Below are positions 48,507-59,054 of a stretch of 64,000 nt of DNA, piece after piece. The position numbers and the translations under genes were made by a program. The DNA comes from an uncultured Bacteroidota bacterium (GTDB lineage Bacteria; Bacteroidota; Bacteroidia; Flavobacteriales; Flavobacteriaceae): positions 1 to 64,000 of the forward strand of contig CACLCL010000002.1 in NCBI GenBank assembly GCA_902605445.1, read 5' to 3'. The stretch's first letter is position 1. Each line of letters opens with the position of its first letter. A model generated the notes under the pieces. It was not told the origin of the DNA, searched no databases, and saw nothing but the letters and a program-made list of their open reading frames with translations.

Positions 48507-51500
48507 CTAATAAATAATTATTTTAAAAGTGTATCCATTTGTATTTAAAAAATAGATACCTTTTGGTAAGTTAAGAGTAGATATTTTAAAAATGTTATTT
48601 TGATAAATTGGTGATATTTCAATTTTTTTACCCTCAATCGTAAATAAATTAAATTTATAATATTCCTCTGCATTAATAACATATATTTCTTCACCAGTTC
48701 TTATAGGGTTAGCTAATAGTCTTGGAATAGGTAACTTAATTTCAGGACTTGACAGATTATTTTCAAAATATTGGATTCCAAATTCATAACTATCATTTCC
48801 GATTATGTTACCAATTATTCTGCCTGGAATATCATCAATATAGGGATGAATACCTCCCCAAATTCTTGATAAACCACATTGATCTGCTGCATCTCTATAT
48901 GACACCCACTGAAGCTCGATGTCCTGACTTGGACCATCTTCAAAAACTAAAAATTCATTTTGTTTAGCGTTAAAGGTGTGTAGACCTCCCGGAAAATAGG
49001 GGCTGCCAGTAAAATTTGTTAGCATTTCTGCAGCTGCCCTGGAGTAAGTTGAGTGACCTGAAACATAACCAGCAAAATTTGGTGTTACAAATGTTGGTCT
49101 TTGATATGGCCACCAGTTTTCGGCAAGAATCCATCCAACCCCCGCAAAATCAGTTTCAGTATTACCAACATAATTATGACCCCTCCAAGTGTATAATTTT
49201 ATTTTTCCAACATTTTCATCACTATCTCCAGCCAAAGGATCTTCTGGCTGAATAACTTCTATATAACCATCTAAAAGTGGAAATCCATTTTCATTAAAAT
49301 TTTCAAGAGAGTTATCAGAACCTTGACCATTTTCTGAAAAGTATCTAATAGCTGAGATAGGTCTGATATAATCATACCAACCTTTAATACCCCAAACAGA
49401 AATTGCAACGTCATGCATAGTACCACCCAAAAGAAAATACGACTTAATATCCCATTCAAGGTCAGATAAAATATTTCCTGTACCTTGAAATTTTTTCTCA
49501 AGTTCAGGATGATCACTTACCTCGTTTAAAAGAACAAACCAATGTCCAGGGGGTGTTTCAGAGTCTGGGCCGTCTGCCCAATACTCAGCTAAAACCCTTG
49601 TATAGTCTCCTCTTTTAACATTTTGTACTTCATAGCTTTCATTGGTAATCGGATTTTGTGTGTAGCCTTGTCCTGAATCGCCTCCTCCAAAGTAGTCGTA
49701 GAAATTATTATAATCGGAAAAATCAGTAGGAAATAAATCATCATTAACGTTACCAAGTGAATTTGGGGAAATATCCCATATAGCTTGATTATTAGGGGTC
49801 ATATGAGAACCCCATATTGAAACCATCGAGAAAGCGTCGATGAACTGCTGATTAGTTTCAGCATTATCATCAATTAAAGGCGGTACTCCAGGATCATGAT
49901 ATACCATATACGAGTTTCCATCCCTTTCATAAATATTCAAATTATCTTGATTTAAACCGAATGGCCAAACACTACCCCATTCAGCTCCTAAAAAATCAGG
50001 GGTATTTTCAGAAAGGACATTGCCACTTTGATCAACAAAAACATCTAATGTTAAAGGCTGCCATCTGTTAGGATTTGTAAGCGATGGATTTCCAGAAAAT
50101 ATTGGAGTTAATGGTTCATTTACGGGTGAATAAAATTGATTTTCATAGTCGTCCTGTTCATTCGAGCCATCTAATAGTCCGTATTGTATATAATTTTCAG
50201 CTATATAATTACCTAGTGCAATAGAATTTTCAGAGTAATTTTCAGAGTTCAAATTATTTATATCTAAACCTAGAACACTCATTAAATTATTAGCTCTATT
50301 AATTATTTCAGTGTATCCTGGTGAATTTAAAAATCTATGCTTTATTATTCTGTATGCTGAGTAGCTGATTGCATTAATTTCTTTTTCATAATGATTCTCA
50401 GAGCTAGAAAAAGATGAAAAGCTTGATTCAAAACCATTATTTATATTTCCAATCAAATATGGTGAACCCTGTTGGTTGACGATAGACCAAGCATCATACA
50501 TAGCAGCGCTTGTATGAAATAGATTTCTTGCGTGTACAGTAGGTCTGGCCAAATCATTTCTTATTGAAAATAAAAGTACTTCATTCCATAATCTTGCAAT
50601 CGAGAAACTAAATTCATCTGAATTTTGAGGCAATTCAATATTAACATTATAATCTATTATTGCTGTTGAACATTCATTTGATGATGCCATTAATGAAACT
50701 ATTCCAGTCTGGCCAATATCCCATTTTACTGAAATTTCAGATGACCCATTGCCCGTAATGATTTCCCCATTACTTACTGACCAATTGTAACTTTCCATAG
50801 AGGTGTCTGAATAATTATAAGTATGAACCTCTAATGGCTGTACAATATTACTTCCGTTTATTTCTTGAGATTCAATATATACACAAGAATTGTCATCGAG
50901 AGTTGCTTCAGGGTTATAATTACATGAATTTTCATCAGTACATCCTTGGATTTTAATTGATGTATTATTATCAATTAAATTTAAAGCTTGCCCCTCGATA
51001 ATTTTGTATGTTGAGTTGGTGTTTAAATCATTATAGGATTCCTCAAGACCGTTAGGCCACTTAATATTAATACTAGAAATTGATAAATTTTCAGCAGCAC
51101 CAAAATGAACACCTGCTAAAGATTGTGATTGATATCCTGAACCAGAATACTGGCGAATTTGGCTAGAACCATCACTAAAATTTACCTGAATTAGAGAACC
51201 TATTGCATCACGATTAGACATTGTTCCTTGTAAATAGAACTTTACCCAAGAACCCATAATTTCTTCAGAATAATATGCGTCTACAGATGTATTTTCCCAT
51301 AATTTTATATTATTGAAAAAATCAGTGACTATTAAATCTAAGTCTCCATCATTATCATAATCAAAAGAAACTACTGATCTACTTTTAGACATTATTGGAG
51401 GATTTCCAGAAAAAGTTCCCGCAACAAAGTTATTATTAAGTCCTTCACCCTGATTTAGCATGAACCTATCATTTTCAGAATTAAAAAATCCATTTGCGAC

Positions 51501-52526
51501 ATAAAAGTCTTCTAATCCATCGTGATTAAAATCAGAAAATACTGCACCCCATGCCCAGTCAGTATCATATATATTAGCCTCTTCAGAGTAATTTGTGTAT
51601 TGAGTTTCTGAATCAAACATTCCATTAACATATAAACTATTTTCTTTGATATTTGAAACAAAAAAATCAATTTTAAGATCATTGTTAAAATCACAAGTTG
51701 CTAAACCCATCCCATCATATGGGTCTTGAACACCAAATTCATTTGCCATATCTATAAAACCTGAACCATTTTGATTAATTAATAGTTGATTGAATTGATC
51801 AAAATCATTAGCAATGTAAATATCAGGGTAGCTATCATCATTGGCGTAGATTGGTATTGCTGAAAAACTATTTGCATTTGTGATGTTTTCTGAGATGTCA
51901 ATACTCTCAAATGTTTCATCACCTAGATTCTTGTATAACTTATTTGGAGATTCAGAATTATAATCTGACAAAAATAAATCTAAATATCCATCTAAATCGT
52001 AATCTAACCAAAGTGCGCCTGCGATATAGCAAGTATCACAATATGTTTCAAGCCCTGCTATTGAGGTCACATTTGTAAATGTACCATTTCCATTATTTTT
52101 ATATAATTGACTTTGTACAGCATTTCCAAGAAACAAATCTGGAAAACCATCATTATTAAAGTCTCCCCAAGATGCAGAAAGTCTGTCTCCGTGTTCAATT
52201 GTATCAAAACTGTAGTCCCCATTTTCATCGTAGTTTATTAAATCTATCTCGTGAAAAAAATTTTGACCAATTCCAGAATTTTCGGTTACGTCAATATAAT
52301 TTCCATTATTCGTGTTTTCCAGTAATCTACTCCAACTCGTTTCACTTGAATCAGAATTAGCACGAACAATGAATATATCCAAGTCTCCATCTTGGTCATA
52401 GTCAGCAACTGCTACTCCGTTGTTGGCAAAAAATCCATCTAAGTCAGAAATTGTGGTAACATCTCTGAATTGTTGTGAATAAAAATATTGCGAAAAAAAG
52501 AATATAAATAAAACTAGGTATTTCAA
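48507..52526 (-). CDS. T9SS-exported FG-GAP/VCBS + ASPIC/UnbV + vanadium haloperoxidase-like fusion protein
   Basis: N-terminal 'DYDQDGDLDIFIV', 'SWGDFNNDGFPDLFLGN'; 'RDAIGSLIQVNFSDGSSQIRQYSGSGYQSQS' (ASPIC); 'CTDENSCNYNPEATLDDNSC'; 'RPTFVTPNFAGYVSGHSTYSRAAAEML' and 'SRIWGGIHPYIDD' (VHPO). Confidence 0.85.
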   Translation of the reverse strand: MKYLVLFIFFFSQYFYSQQFRDVTTISDLDGFFANNGVAVADYDQDGDLDIFIVRANSDSSETSWSRLLENTNNGNYIDVTENSGIGQNFFHEIDLINYDENGDYSFDTIEHGDRLSASWGDFNNDGFPDLFLGNAVQSQLYKNNGNGTFTNVTSIAGLETYCDTCYIAGALWLDYDLDGYLDLFLSDYNSESPNKLYKNLGDETFESIDISENITNANSFSAIPIYANDDSYPDIYIANDFDQFNQLLINQNGSGFIDMANEFGVQDPYDGMGLATCDFNNDLKIDFFVSNIKENSLYVNGMFDSETQYTNYSEEANIYDTDWAWGAVFSDFNHDGLEDFYVANGFFNSENDRFMLNQGEGLNNNFVAGTFSGNPPIMSKSRSVVSFDYDNDGDLDLIVTDFFNNIKLWENTSVDAYYSEEIMGSWVKFYLQGTMSNRDAIGSLIQVNFSDGSSQIRQYSGSGYQSQSLAGVHFGAAENLSISSINIKWPNGLEESYNDLNTNSTYKIIEGQALNLIDNNTSIKIQGCTDENSCNYNPEATLDDNSCVYIESQEINGSNIVQPLEVHTYNYSDTSMESYNWSVSNGEIITGNGSSEISVKWDIGQTGIVSLMASSNECSTAIIDYNVNIELPQNSDEFSFSIARLWNEVLLFSIRNDLARPTVHARNLFHTSAAMYDAWSIVNQQGSPYLIGNINNGFESSFSSFSSSENHYEKEINAISYSAYRIIKHRFLNSPGYTEIINRANNLMSVLGLDINNLNSENYSENSIALGNYIAENYIQYGLLDGSNEQDDYENQFYSPVNEPLTPIFSGNPSLTNPNRWQPLTLDVFVDQSGNVLSENTPDFLGAEWGSVWPFGLNQDNLNIYERDGNSYMVYHDPGVPPLIDDNAETNQQFIDAFSMVSIWGSHMTPNNQAIWDISPNSLGNVNDDLFPTDFSDYNNFYDYFGGGDSGQGYTQNPITNESYEVQNVKRGDYTRVLAEYWADGPDSETPPGHWFVLLNEVSDHPELEKKFQGTGNILSDLEWDIKSYFLLGGTMHDVAISVWGIKGWYDYIRPISAIRYFSENGQGSDNSLENFNENGFPLLDGYIEVIQPEDPLAGDSDENVGKIKLYTWRGHNYVGNTETDFAGVGWILAENWWPYQRPTFVTPNFAGYVSGHSTYSRAAAEMLTNFTGSPYFPGGLHTFNAKQNEFLVFEDGPSQDIELQWVSYRDAADQCGLSRIWGGIHPYIDDIPGRIIGNIIGNDSYEFGIQYFENNLSSPEIKLPIPRLLANPIRTGEEIYVINAEEYYKFNLFTIEGKKIEISPIYQNNIFKISTLNLPKGIYFLNTNGYTFKIIIY

Positions 52527-52571
52527 CTTAGGTAAAATTATATTGTATATGCAAATTTAAGAATACAAATA

Positions 52572-52685
52572 TTAATTATTTCTTTTATTAAAATTTTCTT
52601 TGTCAGATTTATTTATTCTGTTAATTAAAACCCACAGAAACAAAGCTATGGCAATAATCCAAAAAAATATATTTAAGATAGACAT
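52572..52685 (-). CDS. 37-aa single-TM small protein (below listed ORF cutoff)
   Basis: ATG...TAA reads MSILNIFFWIIAIALFLWVLINRINKSDKENFNKRNN, 3 nt downstream of the 52689 ORF. Confidence 0.45.
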   Translation of the reverse strand: MSILNIFFWIIAIALFLWVLINRINKSDKENFNKRNN

Positions 52686-52688
52686 AAT

Positions 52689-53003
52689 TTATACAATTTT
52701 TACAGCGGTGCCATATGCTAAAATTTCAGATGCGCCTTGAGTGATTACAGACGTTGTAAATCTAATATTAATAATAGCATCAGCGCCTAAATTTTTTCCA
52801 TCGTCCACCATTCTTTCTATTGCCTGTTCTCTAGCAAAGGCCTGAAGCTTAGTATATTCTTCAATTTCACCTCCTACTATATTTTTTAACATAGCAATTA
52901 TATCTCTACCTGCATTTCTAGTTCTTACCGTTGAGCCACGCGCAATTCCCAACACCTCTTTTATTTCTTTACCAGCAATTGTTTCTGTTGTAGATAATAC
53001 CAT
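52689..53003 (-). CDS. YbjQ/DUF74 family protein
   Basis: 'GIARGSTVRTRNAGRDIIAMLKNIVGGEIEEYTKLQAFAREQAIERM...LGADAIINIRF'. Confidence 0.93.
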   Translation of the reverse strand: MVLSTTETIAGKEIKEVLGIARGSTVRTRNAGRDIIAMLKNIVGGEIEEYTKLQAFAREQAIERMVDDGKNLGADAIINIRFTTSVITQGASEILAYGTAVKIV

Positions 53004-53250
53004 TTTTTTTTAATAAATATATTAAAACTTTACATAATAGAAATTGGATATTTTAAAAATGAGTATTTTATTTATAAGGGATATAATGATTACTGTTTTA
53101 TACCACTTTAGCAATTGTTGTAAAGAAAGAGTTGATTTTATTTTAAAAAATATGAATTTAACAACTTTTAATGCCATAAGGGTAGCATATATTAAAGCGT
53201 TTACAATTGGAGGTTTATTAATGACAATTATTTCATAATTTTAGAAATCT

Positions 53251-54651
53251 ATGAAAGTTGAACAAATTTATACTAAATGCTTATCTCAAGCATCTTACAT
53301 AATTGACAATAACGGTGAGTGTGCAGTAATTGATCCACTTAGAGAGGTGGATTATTACATAAAAAGAGCTAAAAAAAATAGGTCTGAAATTAAATACATA
53401 TTACAGACTCACTTTCATGCAGATTTTGTTAGTGGACATCTAACACTCTCGAAAATAACTGGTGCAAAAATAATTTATGGGCCAAATGCCGACCCAAAAT
53501 ATGAAGCAACAATTTGTAAAGATGGAGATATTTTTTCTGTTGGTAATTTAAGTATCAAAGTGATTCATACCCCAGGACATACACTAGAAAGTGTTTCATA
53601 TTTGCTTTTTGATGAAGAAAATAAACCAAGCTCAATTTTTACCGGTGATACATTATTTTTAGGTGATGTTGGAATTCCAGACGTAGCTCAGAGATATGAG
53701 AATCTGACAAAAGAAGATTTGGCTGGAACTTTATTCGATTCAATTAATATAAAAATAAAGCCACTTGACGAAAATTTAATCATATATCCTGGTCATGGAG
53801 CTGGCTCAGCATGTGGCAAGAATATGATGAAAGCAACATCGGACACGTTAAAAAATCAAAAGCTTGTCAATTATTCAATGAATGGAACTGTAAATAAAAA
53901 TGAATTTATAAAAAAATTGACAGATAACCTTCCAGAACCTCCCGCCTATTTTCCTTCGAATGTCATATTAAATAAAGATGGATATGATGATATTGATAAT
54001 GTGATTAAAAGTTCATTAAATAAGATCTCAAATGAAAAAATTGAATTTTTTCAAAATCAAGAAGATGTGGTTTTTATTGATACAAGGAAAAGGAGTCACT
54101 ATATTAAATCACATATCAAAGGTTCAATCTTTATTGGTCTTGAAGGACGTTTTGCTCCATGGGTAGGTGAATTATTAAAAAGCATCGATACAAAAATCAT
54201 TGTTGTATGTAACAAAGATAAAGAGGTAGAGGCTATTACAAGATTATCAAGGATTGGATTTGATAAATGTATAGGTTTTATTGTTGATGAACCAAGAATG
54301 TGGAAAAAATACAACATTAATATTGACAGTATTAACAATATTAAATCAAAAGAATTCATCGATATTCTTAAAGTTAAAAGAATTGGGGTTATTGATGTTA
54401 GAAGTGAATCTGAATACAAAGAAAATCATATAGAAAGTGCAATAAATATTCCTTTAAGTATTTTGGAAAGTGGTCTATCAAAAATTGATAAAAATTCAGA
54501 ATACTACTTACATTGTGCTGGTGGATACAGGTCTATAATTGCTATTTCAATACTTAAAAAATTAGGTTTTGAAAAACTAATAAATATCCAAGAGGGATTT
54601 AAAGGTATTAGAGAAACAAATTTAAATATTAGTTGCTTTAACAGTCTATGA
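53251..54651 (+). CDS. MBL-fold persulfide dioxygenase-like protein with two rhodanese domains
   Basis: 'QTHFHADFVSGH', 'IYPGHGAGSACG'; rhodanese 'IDVRSESEYKENHIESAINIPL' with active site 'HCAGGYRS'. Confidence 0.9.
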   Translation: MKVEQIYTKCLSQASYIIDNNGECAVIDPLREVDYYIKRAKKNRSEIKYILQTHFHADFVSGHLTLSKITGAKIIYGPNADPKYEATICKDGDIFSVGNLSIKVIHTPGHTLESVSYLLFDEENKPSSIFTGDTLFLGDVGIPDVAQRYENLTKEDLAGTLFDSINIKIKPLDENLIIYPGHGAGSACGKNMMKATSDTLKNQKLVNYSMNGTVNKNEFIKKLTDNLPEPPAYFPSNVILNKDGYDDIDNVIKSSLNKISNEKIEFFQNQEDVVFIDTRKRSHYIKSHIKGSIFIGLEGRFAPWVGELLKSIDTKIIVVCNKDKEVEAITRLSRIGFDKCIGFIVDEPRMWKKYNINIDSINNIKSKEFIDILKVKRIGVIDVRSESEYKENHIESAINIPLSILESGLSKIDKNSEYYLHCAGGYRSIIAISILKKLGFEKLINIQEGFKGIRETNLNISCFNSL

Positions 54652-54656
54652 TATTG

Positions 54657-55493
54657 TCAATATTTTTGAAATAAAGTTGAAACCCATTTATTTTTAGTTT
54701 TATAATTTACTAGATTATAATCATATAGCATTAATCTATTTGCTACCATTTCAACATCCGATTCGTAAAAACCACTTAGTAAAATCTTTGATTGTTTTTT
54801 TGAAATTAAACTAAAATTTTTGAAGTTATTCATAAGGGTGTTTAGGGTTATATTTGAAATTATTAAATCGTAGTAGTTGCCAATTAAAGATTCTGGAGGT
54901 GTGTTAAATAAATTTATATTTTGACATTTATTTATTTTAATATTTTCTTTTGAGCTTTGAAATGCATTTCGATTTATATCGATTGCATCAACCGACTTTG
55001 CTCCTTTTTTATCACAAAGTATCGATAGTATTCCTGTTCCACACCCAACATCGCAAATAGACTTATTATTTAAATTCATTTCTAATAAATATTCAATTAT
55101 TAATCTAGTTGTTTCATGGTGACCTGTACCAAAACTCATTTCAGGTTTAATAACAATCTCGTACTCAAATTCAGTTTTTTTATGAAACGGTGCCCTGATT
55201 ATACAATTTGGGTAAATTAAAACGGGCTTGTAGTTTTGCTCCCATTTTTTATTCCAATTTACATTTTTGATTGATTCAATTTCATATTTTATTTGAAATT
55301 CATTTGAGTTAAATATTTTTACTTTTTTCAATTCAGTCTCATCAAATAATGTTTTTTTTATGTAGGCATTTACTCCTGAATTTATTTCTTCAAAGACATC
55401 AAAGTTTAATTGGCTTAGTTCAGCTATTAAAATTTCAGTACCTGGCTTTGTTGGGGAAATACTAAATGTAAAGCGTAAAATATCATCATTCAT
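54657..55493 (-). CDS. prmA: ribosomal protein L11 methyltransferase
   Basis: 'KPEMSFGTGHHETTRLIIEYLL', 'ICDVGCGTGILSI', 'ISNITLNTL'. Confidence 0.92.
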   Translation of the reverse strand: MNDDILRFTFSISPTKPGTEILIAELSQLNFDVFEEINSGVNAYIKKTLFDETELKKVKIFNSNEFQIKYEIESIKNVNWNKKWEQNYKPVLIYPNCIIRAPFHKKTEFEYEIVIKPEMSFGTGHHETTRLIIEYLLEMNLNNKSICDVGCGTGILSILCDKKGAKSVDAIDINRNAFQSSKENIKINKCQNINLFNTPPESLIGNYYDLIISNITLNTLMNNFKNFSLISKKQSKILLSGFYESDVEMVANRLMLYDYNLVNYKTKNKWVSTLFQKY

Positions 55494-56241
55494 TTGAAAT
55501 ATTCAATATTTCTAAAAAATCCTCAGCATTTAATGATGCTCCACCAATCAAGGCACCATCTACATCATCAAGGGAAAAAATTTCACTTGCATTTGATGGT
55601 TTTACGCTACCACCATATAAAATTCTTAAACGTTTTGAATTATCTGAGGAGTATCTGATTTTAATTAAATCTCTAATATACTTATGCATTGATTGAATTT
55701 GGTTTGTATTTGCAGTTTTTCCTGTACCAATTGCCCAAACAGGTTCATAGGCAATTGTTATTTTTGAAAAATCATTTTCATTTAAGGAGAAAACTTCATT
55801 TTCAATTTGACTTTTAATAACTTCAAAATGCTTGTCAGATTCCCTTTGAACTAAATGCTCACCAATGCAATAAATAACATTCATTGAATTTTTTATGGCA
55901 CTATTGATTTTATTTGATACAATTACAGCACTTTCATTGAATATATTTCTTCTTTCACTATGACCAATAATTACTGTATTTATATCAATACTTTTTAACA
56001 TTTCGCAAGAAATTTCTCCTGTATATGCACCTCTAGTTTCATGATGTATATTTTGAGCAATAACCTCTATTTTTGAGGAACTCAGGTAATCTGATAATTT
56101 TTGCAGATAAGTAAAAGCTGGAGCAACTTTCACATCAATATTGTTAAATTGATATTCATTAATTTTAGATATTAAATCTAAAGACTCTTGAAAAGTCAGA
56201 TTCATTTTCCAATTACCAGCTATGAGTTTTCTTTTTTTCAA
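55486..56241 (-). CDS. tpiA: triosephosphate isomerase
   Basis: 'IAGNWKMNLT', 'VIIGHSERRNIF', 'IAYEPVWAIGTGKTA', 'LYGGSVKPSN'. Confidence 0.96.
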   Translation of the reverse strand: MKKRKLIAGNWKMNLTFQESLDLISKINEYQFNNIDVKVAPAFTYLQKLSDYLSSSKIEVIAQNIHHETRGAYTGEISCEMLKSIDINTVIIGHSERRNIFNESAVIVSNKINSAIKNSMNVIYCIGEHLVQRESDKHFEVIKSQIENEVFSLNENDFSKITIAYEPVWAIGTGKTANTNQIQSMHKYIRDLIKIRYSSDNSKRLRILYGGSVKPSNASEIFSLDDVDGALIGGASLNAEDFLEILNISNE

Positions 56242-56243
56242 AA

Positions 56244-57317
56244 TTAAATTTTTATTCTTGGGTCTAATTTAACATATATTATGTCTACAATTGAATTAAT
56301 AATTATAAAAATAAAGGCAATAGTAATTACACAACCCATTATTACCGGAATATCAAGTTCGTTTAAGGCATTCACAATTTCTTTACCAATCCCATTCCAA
56401 CCAAAAATATACTCAACAAAAACAGCACCAGCCAATAAAGAAGCAAACCACCCAGAAATTGATGTAATCACAGGGTTTAACGAATTTTTCAAAGCATGGT
56501 TTTTTATAATTTTATATTTGGACAGCCCTTTTGCACGTGCTGTTCTTATATAGTCTAGACCTAATACCTTAACCAACTCATTTCTCAAAAGCTGTGAAAT
56601 AACTGAAATTGGTCGAATACCTAAAACTAATGATGGTAAAATTAGATTTTTAAGCTTCAAATGATACTTTTCACCATAATCATCCAACTCATATAAACTG
56701 CCGGTCATTTCCAGACCTGTGTAATCCCTCAATATAAAACCAAAAATCCATGCAAATAAAATTGCACTGAAAAAAGAAGGCAAGCTCATACCAATTGTAC
56801 TGACAAACTGAATTGAAATATCAATGAAAGAATCTTTATATAACACAGAGATTATTGCTAAAATAAATCCAAAAATTACAGCTATGATTATTGAAGAAGT
56901 TGCCAAAACGATTGTGTTTGGTAATGTTTGGTATATAATCTCAGAAACATTTTTCCCTTGATTTACAAATGAAGTTCTTAAAAATGGTTGTTTTAAGTAT
57001 ACTGAATATGAGTCAAATTGCAAAATTTTAAAACCTCTATGCTTTGTTTTATCAAAAAAAGTATAGGAATTAGTATTATTAGAATGGAATGAAACCGGTG
57101 ACAGATCGTTCAAATATAAAATGTATTGTTTTGATAGTGGCTTGTCAAAAGCGTATTTTTTTTTTATAATATTTAACTGCTCAAGGTCGTCATTTTGACC
57201 TAGCATCATTCTTGCCGGATCACCGGGAAGAATATTAAGAAGAAAAAAAACCAAAGTAACAACACCTAATAATGTTACAAATAAATTTAAAATTTTATTA
57301 GCTATATAGGGAATCAA
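56244..57317 (-). CDS. DppB/OppB-like ABC transporter permease
   Basis: 'FFLLNILPGDPARMMLGQ', 'LGLDYIRTARAKGLSKYKIIKNHALKNSLNPVIT'. Confidence 0.9.
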   Translation of the reverse strand: MIPYIANKILNLFVTLLGVVTLVFFLLNILPGDPARMMLGQNDDLEQLNIIKKKYAFDKPLSKQYILYLNDLSPVSFHSNNTNSYTFFDKTKHRGFKILQFDSYSVYLKQPFLRTSFVNQGKNVSEIIYQTLPNTIVLATSSIIIAVIFGFILAIISVLYKDSFIDISIQFVSTIGMSLPSFFSAILFAWIFGFILRDYTGLEMTGSLYELDDYGEKYHLKLKNLILPSLVLGIRPISVISQLLRNELVKVLGLDYIRTARAKGLSKYKIIKNHALKNSLNPVITSISGWFASLLAGAVFVEYIFGWNGIGKEIVNALNELDIPVIMGCVITIAFIFIIINSIVDIIYVKLDPRIKI

Positions 57318-58439
57318 CTATTCAAAATTAAGCTGTGAAAAATCATTATAATGTTTTTTACTAATTACAATACCATTTTTAAGTTGTAGTAAACCTGGAT
57401 TTGACCTTATGGTTGTTTTGAGGGCTGTTTCATCACAATTGTAAAAATCAAAGGCAATATTATTTTTTGTAGTAAAACCTTTAATAATTTCATCCGATGA
57501 TGAGGTTAATCCAATTACTTTATATCCGTTTTCATATGCAGACTTTGCAGTTATTTGCCATTGCCTATTTGCTTTATTTGAAATTTTATTTAAATCATAT
57601 GAAACAAAAATTAATAATTTTTTTTCAGAGAGAATTTCATTTGTGTAATCAATACCATTTTTTTCAATTGTAAAATCATAAATACTCGGTTCATAACCCT
57701 TTTGTATTAAAACTGGATCTCCAATATTTTCAAGCCATTCATATAGTTGAAAATTATTTACATATTCCTGCTCGGAAATTTCAATTATTTCTGCGTTATC
57801 TAAACGCTTAACTTTCATTATTTGTGAATATTTGTCACATGGCAATCCTAGTTGGGAACAATCTTTTCTAGCTTCAATAATATTGGTGCCAATTTTATAT
57901 GCTCTAAAGTCGACATAAGGCAAATGATTTAAAACATTGTAAACAATTATTAAGCATATAAAAATAGATACTGATGATATATATATATTAGTTTTACCTT
58001 TCAACAAAGGCAAAATATAATTTTGTTGAAAGAACAAGACTAAAATCATAATTAATAAAATTATATCTTTAACGAATGATTCCCAGGGTGTTAGCTTAAT
58101 AGCATCTCCAAAACAACCACAATCAGTCACCTTATTAAAATATGCTGAATACCAAGTAAGAAAAGTAAAAAAGACTATCATCAATAATAAACTCCAAAGA
58201 GTAAATTTCTTTTTGAATCCCAGTAATAAAAAAATGCCTAGTACTACTTCAAAAATTACAATGAAAATTGCCACTGGTAAAGCAATGGGTATTAAAAAAT
58301 CAATATTAAAAACTGTTGGGCCAAAATATTCCTCCAGCTTAAATGAAAATCCAATGGGGTCATTTATTTTAATAAGTCCAGAAAAAATAAACAAAGATCC
58401 TACAGATAATCTAAAAAAATGTACAATATACTTAATCAT
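57318..58439 (-). CDS. DoxX/MauE-like + BT_3928-type membrane protein
   Basis: 'FFRLSVGSLFIFSGLIKINDPIGFSFKLEEYF', 'TDCGCFGDAIKLTPWESFVKD'. Confidence 0.85.
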   Translation of the reverse strand: MIKYIVHFFRLSVGSLFIFSGLIKINDPIGFSFKLEEYFGPTVFNIDFLIPIALPVAIFIVIFEVVLGIFLLLGFKKKFTLWSLLLMIVFFTFLTWYSAYFNKVTDCGCFGDAIKLTPWESFVKDIILLIMILVLFFQQNYILPLLKGKTNIYISSVSIFICLIIVYNVLNHLPYVDFRAYKIGTNIIEARKDCSQLGLPCDKYSQIMKVKRLDNAEIIEISEQEYVNNFQLYEWLENIGDPVLIQKGYEPSIYDFTIEKNGIDYTNEILSEKKLLIFVSYDLNKISNKANRQWQITAKSAYENGYKVIGLTSSSDEIIKGFTTKNNIAFDFYNCDETALKTTIRSNPGLLQLKNGIVISKKHYNDFSQLNFE

Positions 58440-58971
58440 TTTGTAAGTGAATTAGAGCAAAAACAGCATAATTAACAATGTCAGCAAAATTAGCGTCAAT
58501 TCCCTCACTAACCAAGGTGTTGCCCTTGTTTTTATCAATTTGTTTTATACGCAATAACTTTTGTAAAATAAGATCTGTAAGTGAACTAATCCTCATTTCC
58601 CGCCATGCCTCGCCATAATCATGGTTCTTATTTAACATTAAACTTCTAGTATTTTCTGACATTTTATCATATAGTTCAATACACTCATCATTATCTAAGT
58701 CTGGCACTTCAGAATGGCCTTTTTCAATTTGTATTAATGCCATAATTGAATAATTAACAATTCCGATGAATTCATCAGCTTGACCCTCATCGACTTTTTG
58801 AATTTCATTTAGCTGAATACTTCTTATTCTTTGGGCTTTGATAAAAATTTGATCAGTTAATGAAGGTAATCTCAAAATACGCCATGCACTACCATAATCA
58901 ACCAATTTTTTTTTAAATAAAGATTTACAATCAGTGATAATATTATCATAGTGGTTTAATGTATTTTGCAT
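58432..58971 (-). CDS. DUF1599 protein with internal duplication
   Basis: 'KKKLVDYGSAWRILRLPSLTDQIFIKAQRIRSIQ' and 'NKNHDYGEAWREMRISSLTDLILQKLLRIKQID'. Confidence 0.85.
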   Translation of the reverse strand: MQNTLNHYDNIITDCKSLFKKKLVDYGSAWRILRLPSLTDQIFIKAQRIRSIQLNEIQKVDEGQADEFIGIVNYSIMALIQIEKGHSEVPDLDNDECIELYDKMSENTRSLMLNKNHDYGEAWREMRISSLTDLILQKLLRIKQIDKNKGNTLVSEGIDANFADIVNYAVFALIHLQND

Positions 58972-59054
58972 TTATTTAGCTAAATTTCACATAAATTACG
59001 ATTAAAATATATAAATGTTCAAACTTAATCATAGAAAATTTTAAACATAATTTA

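Noticed and set aside
53044-53238. 64-aa plus-strand ORF upstream of the MBL/rhodanese gene
   Set aside because: TTG start and no recognisable motif; could be real but is not supported enough to list.
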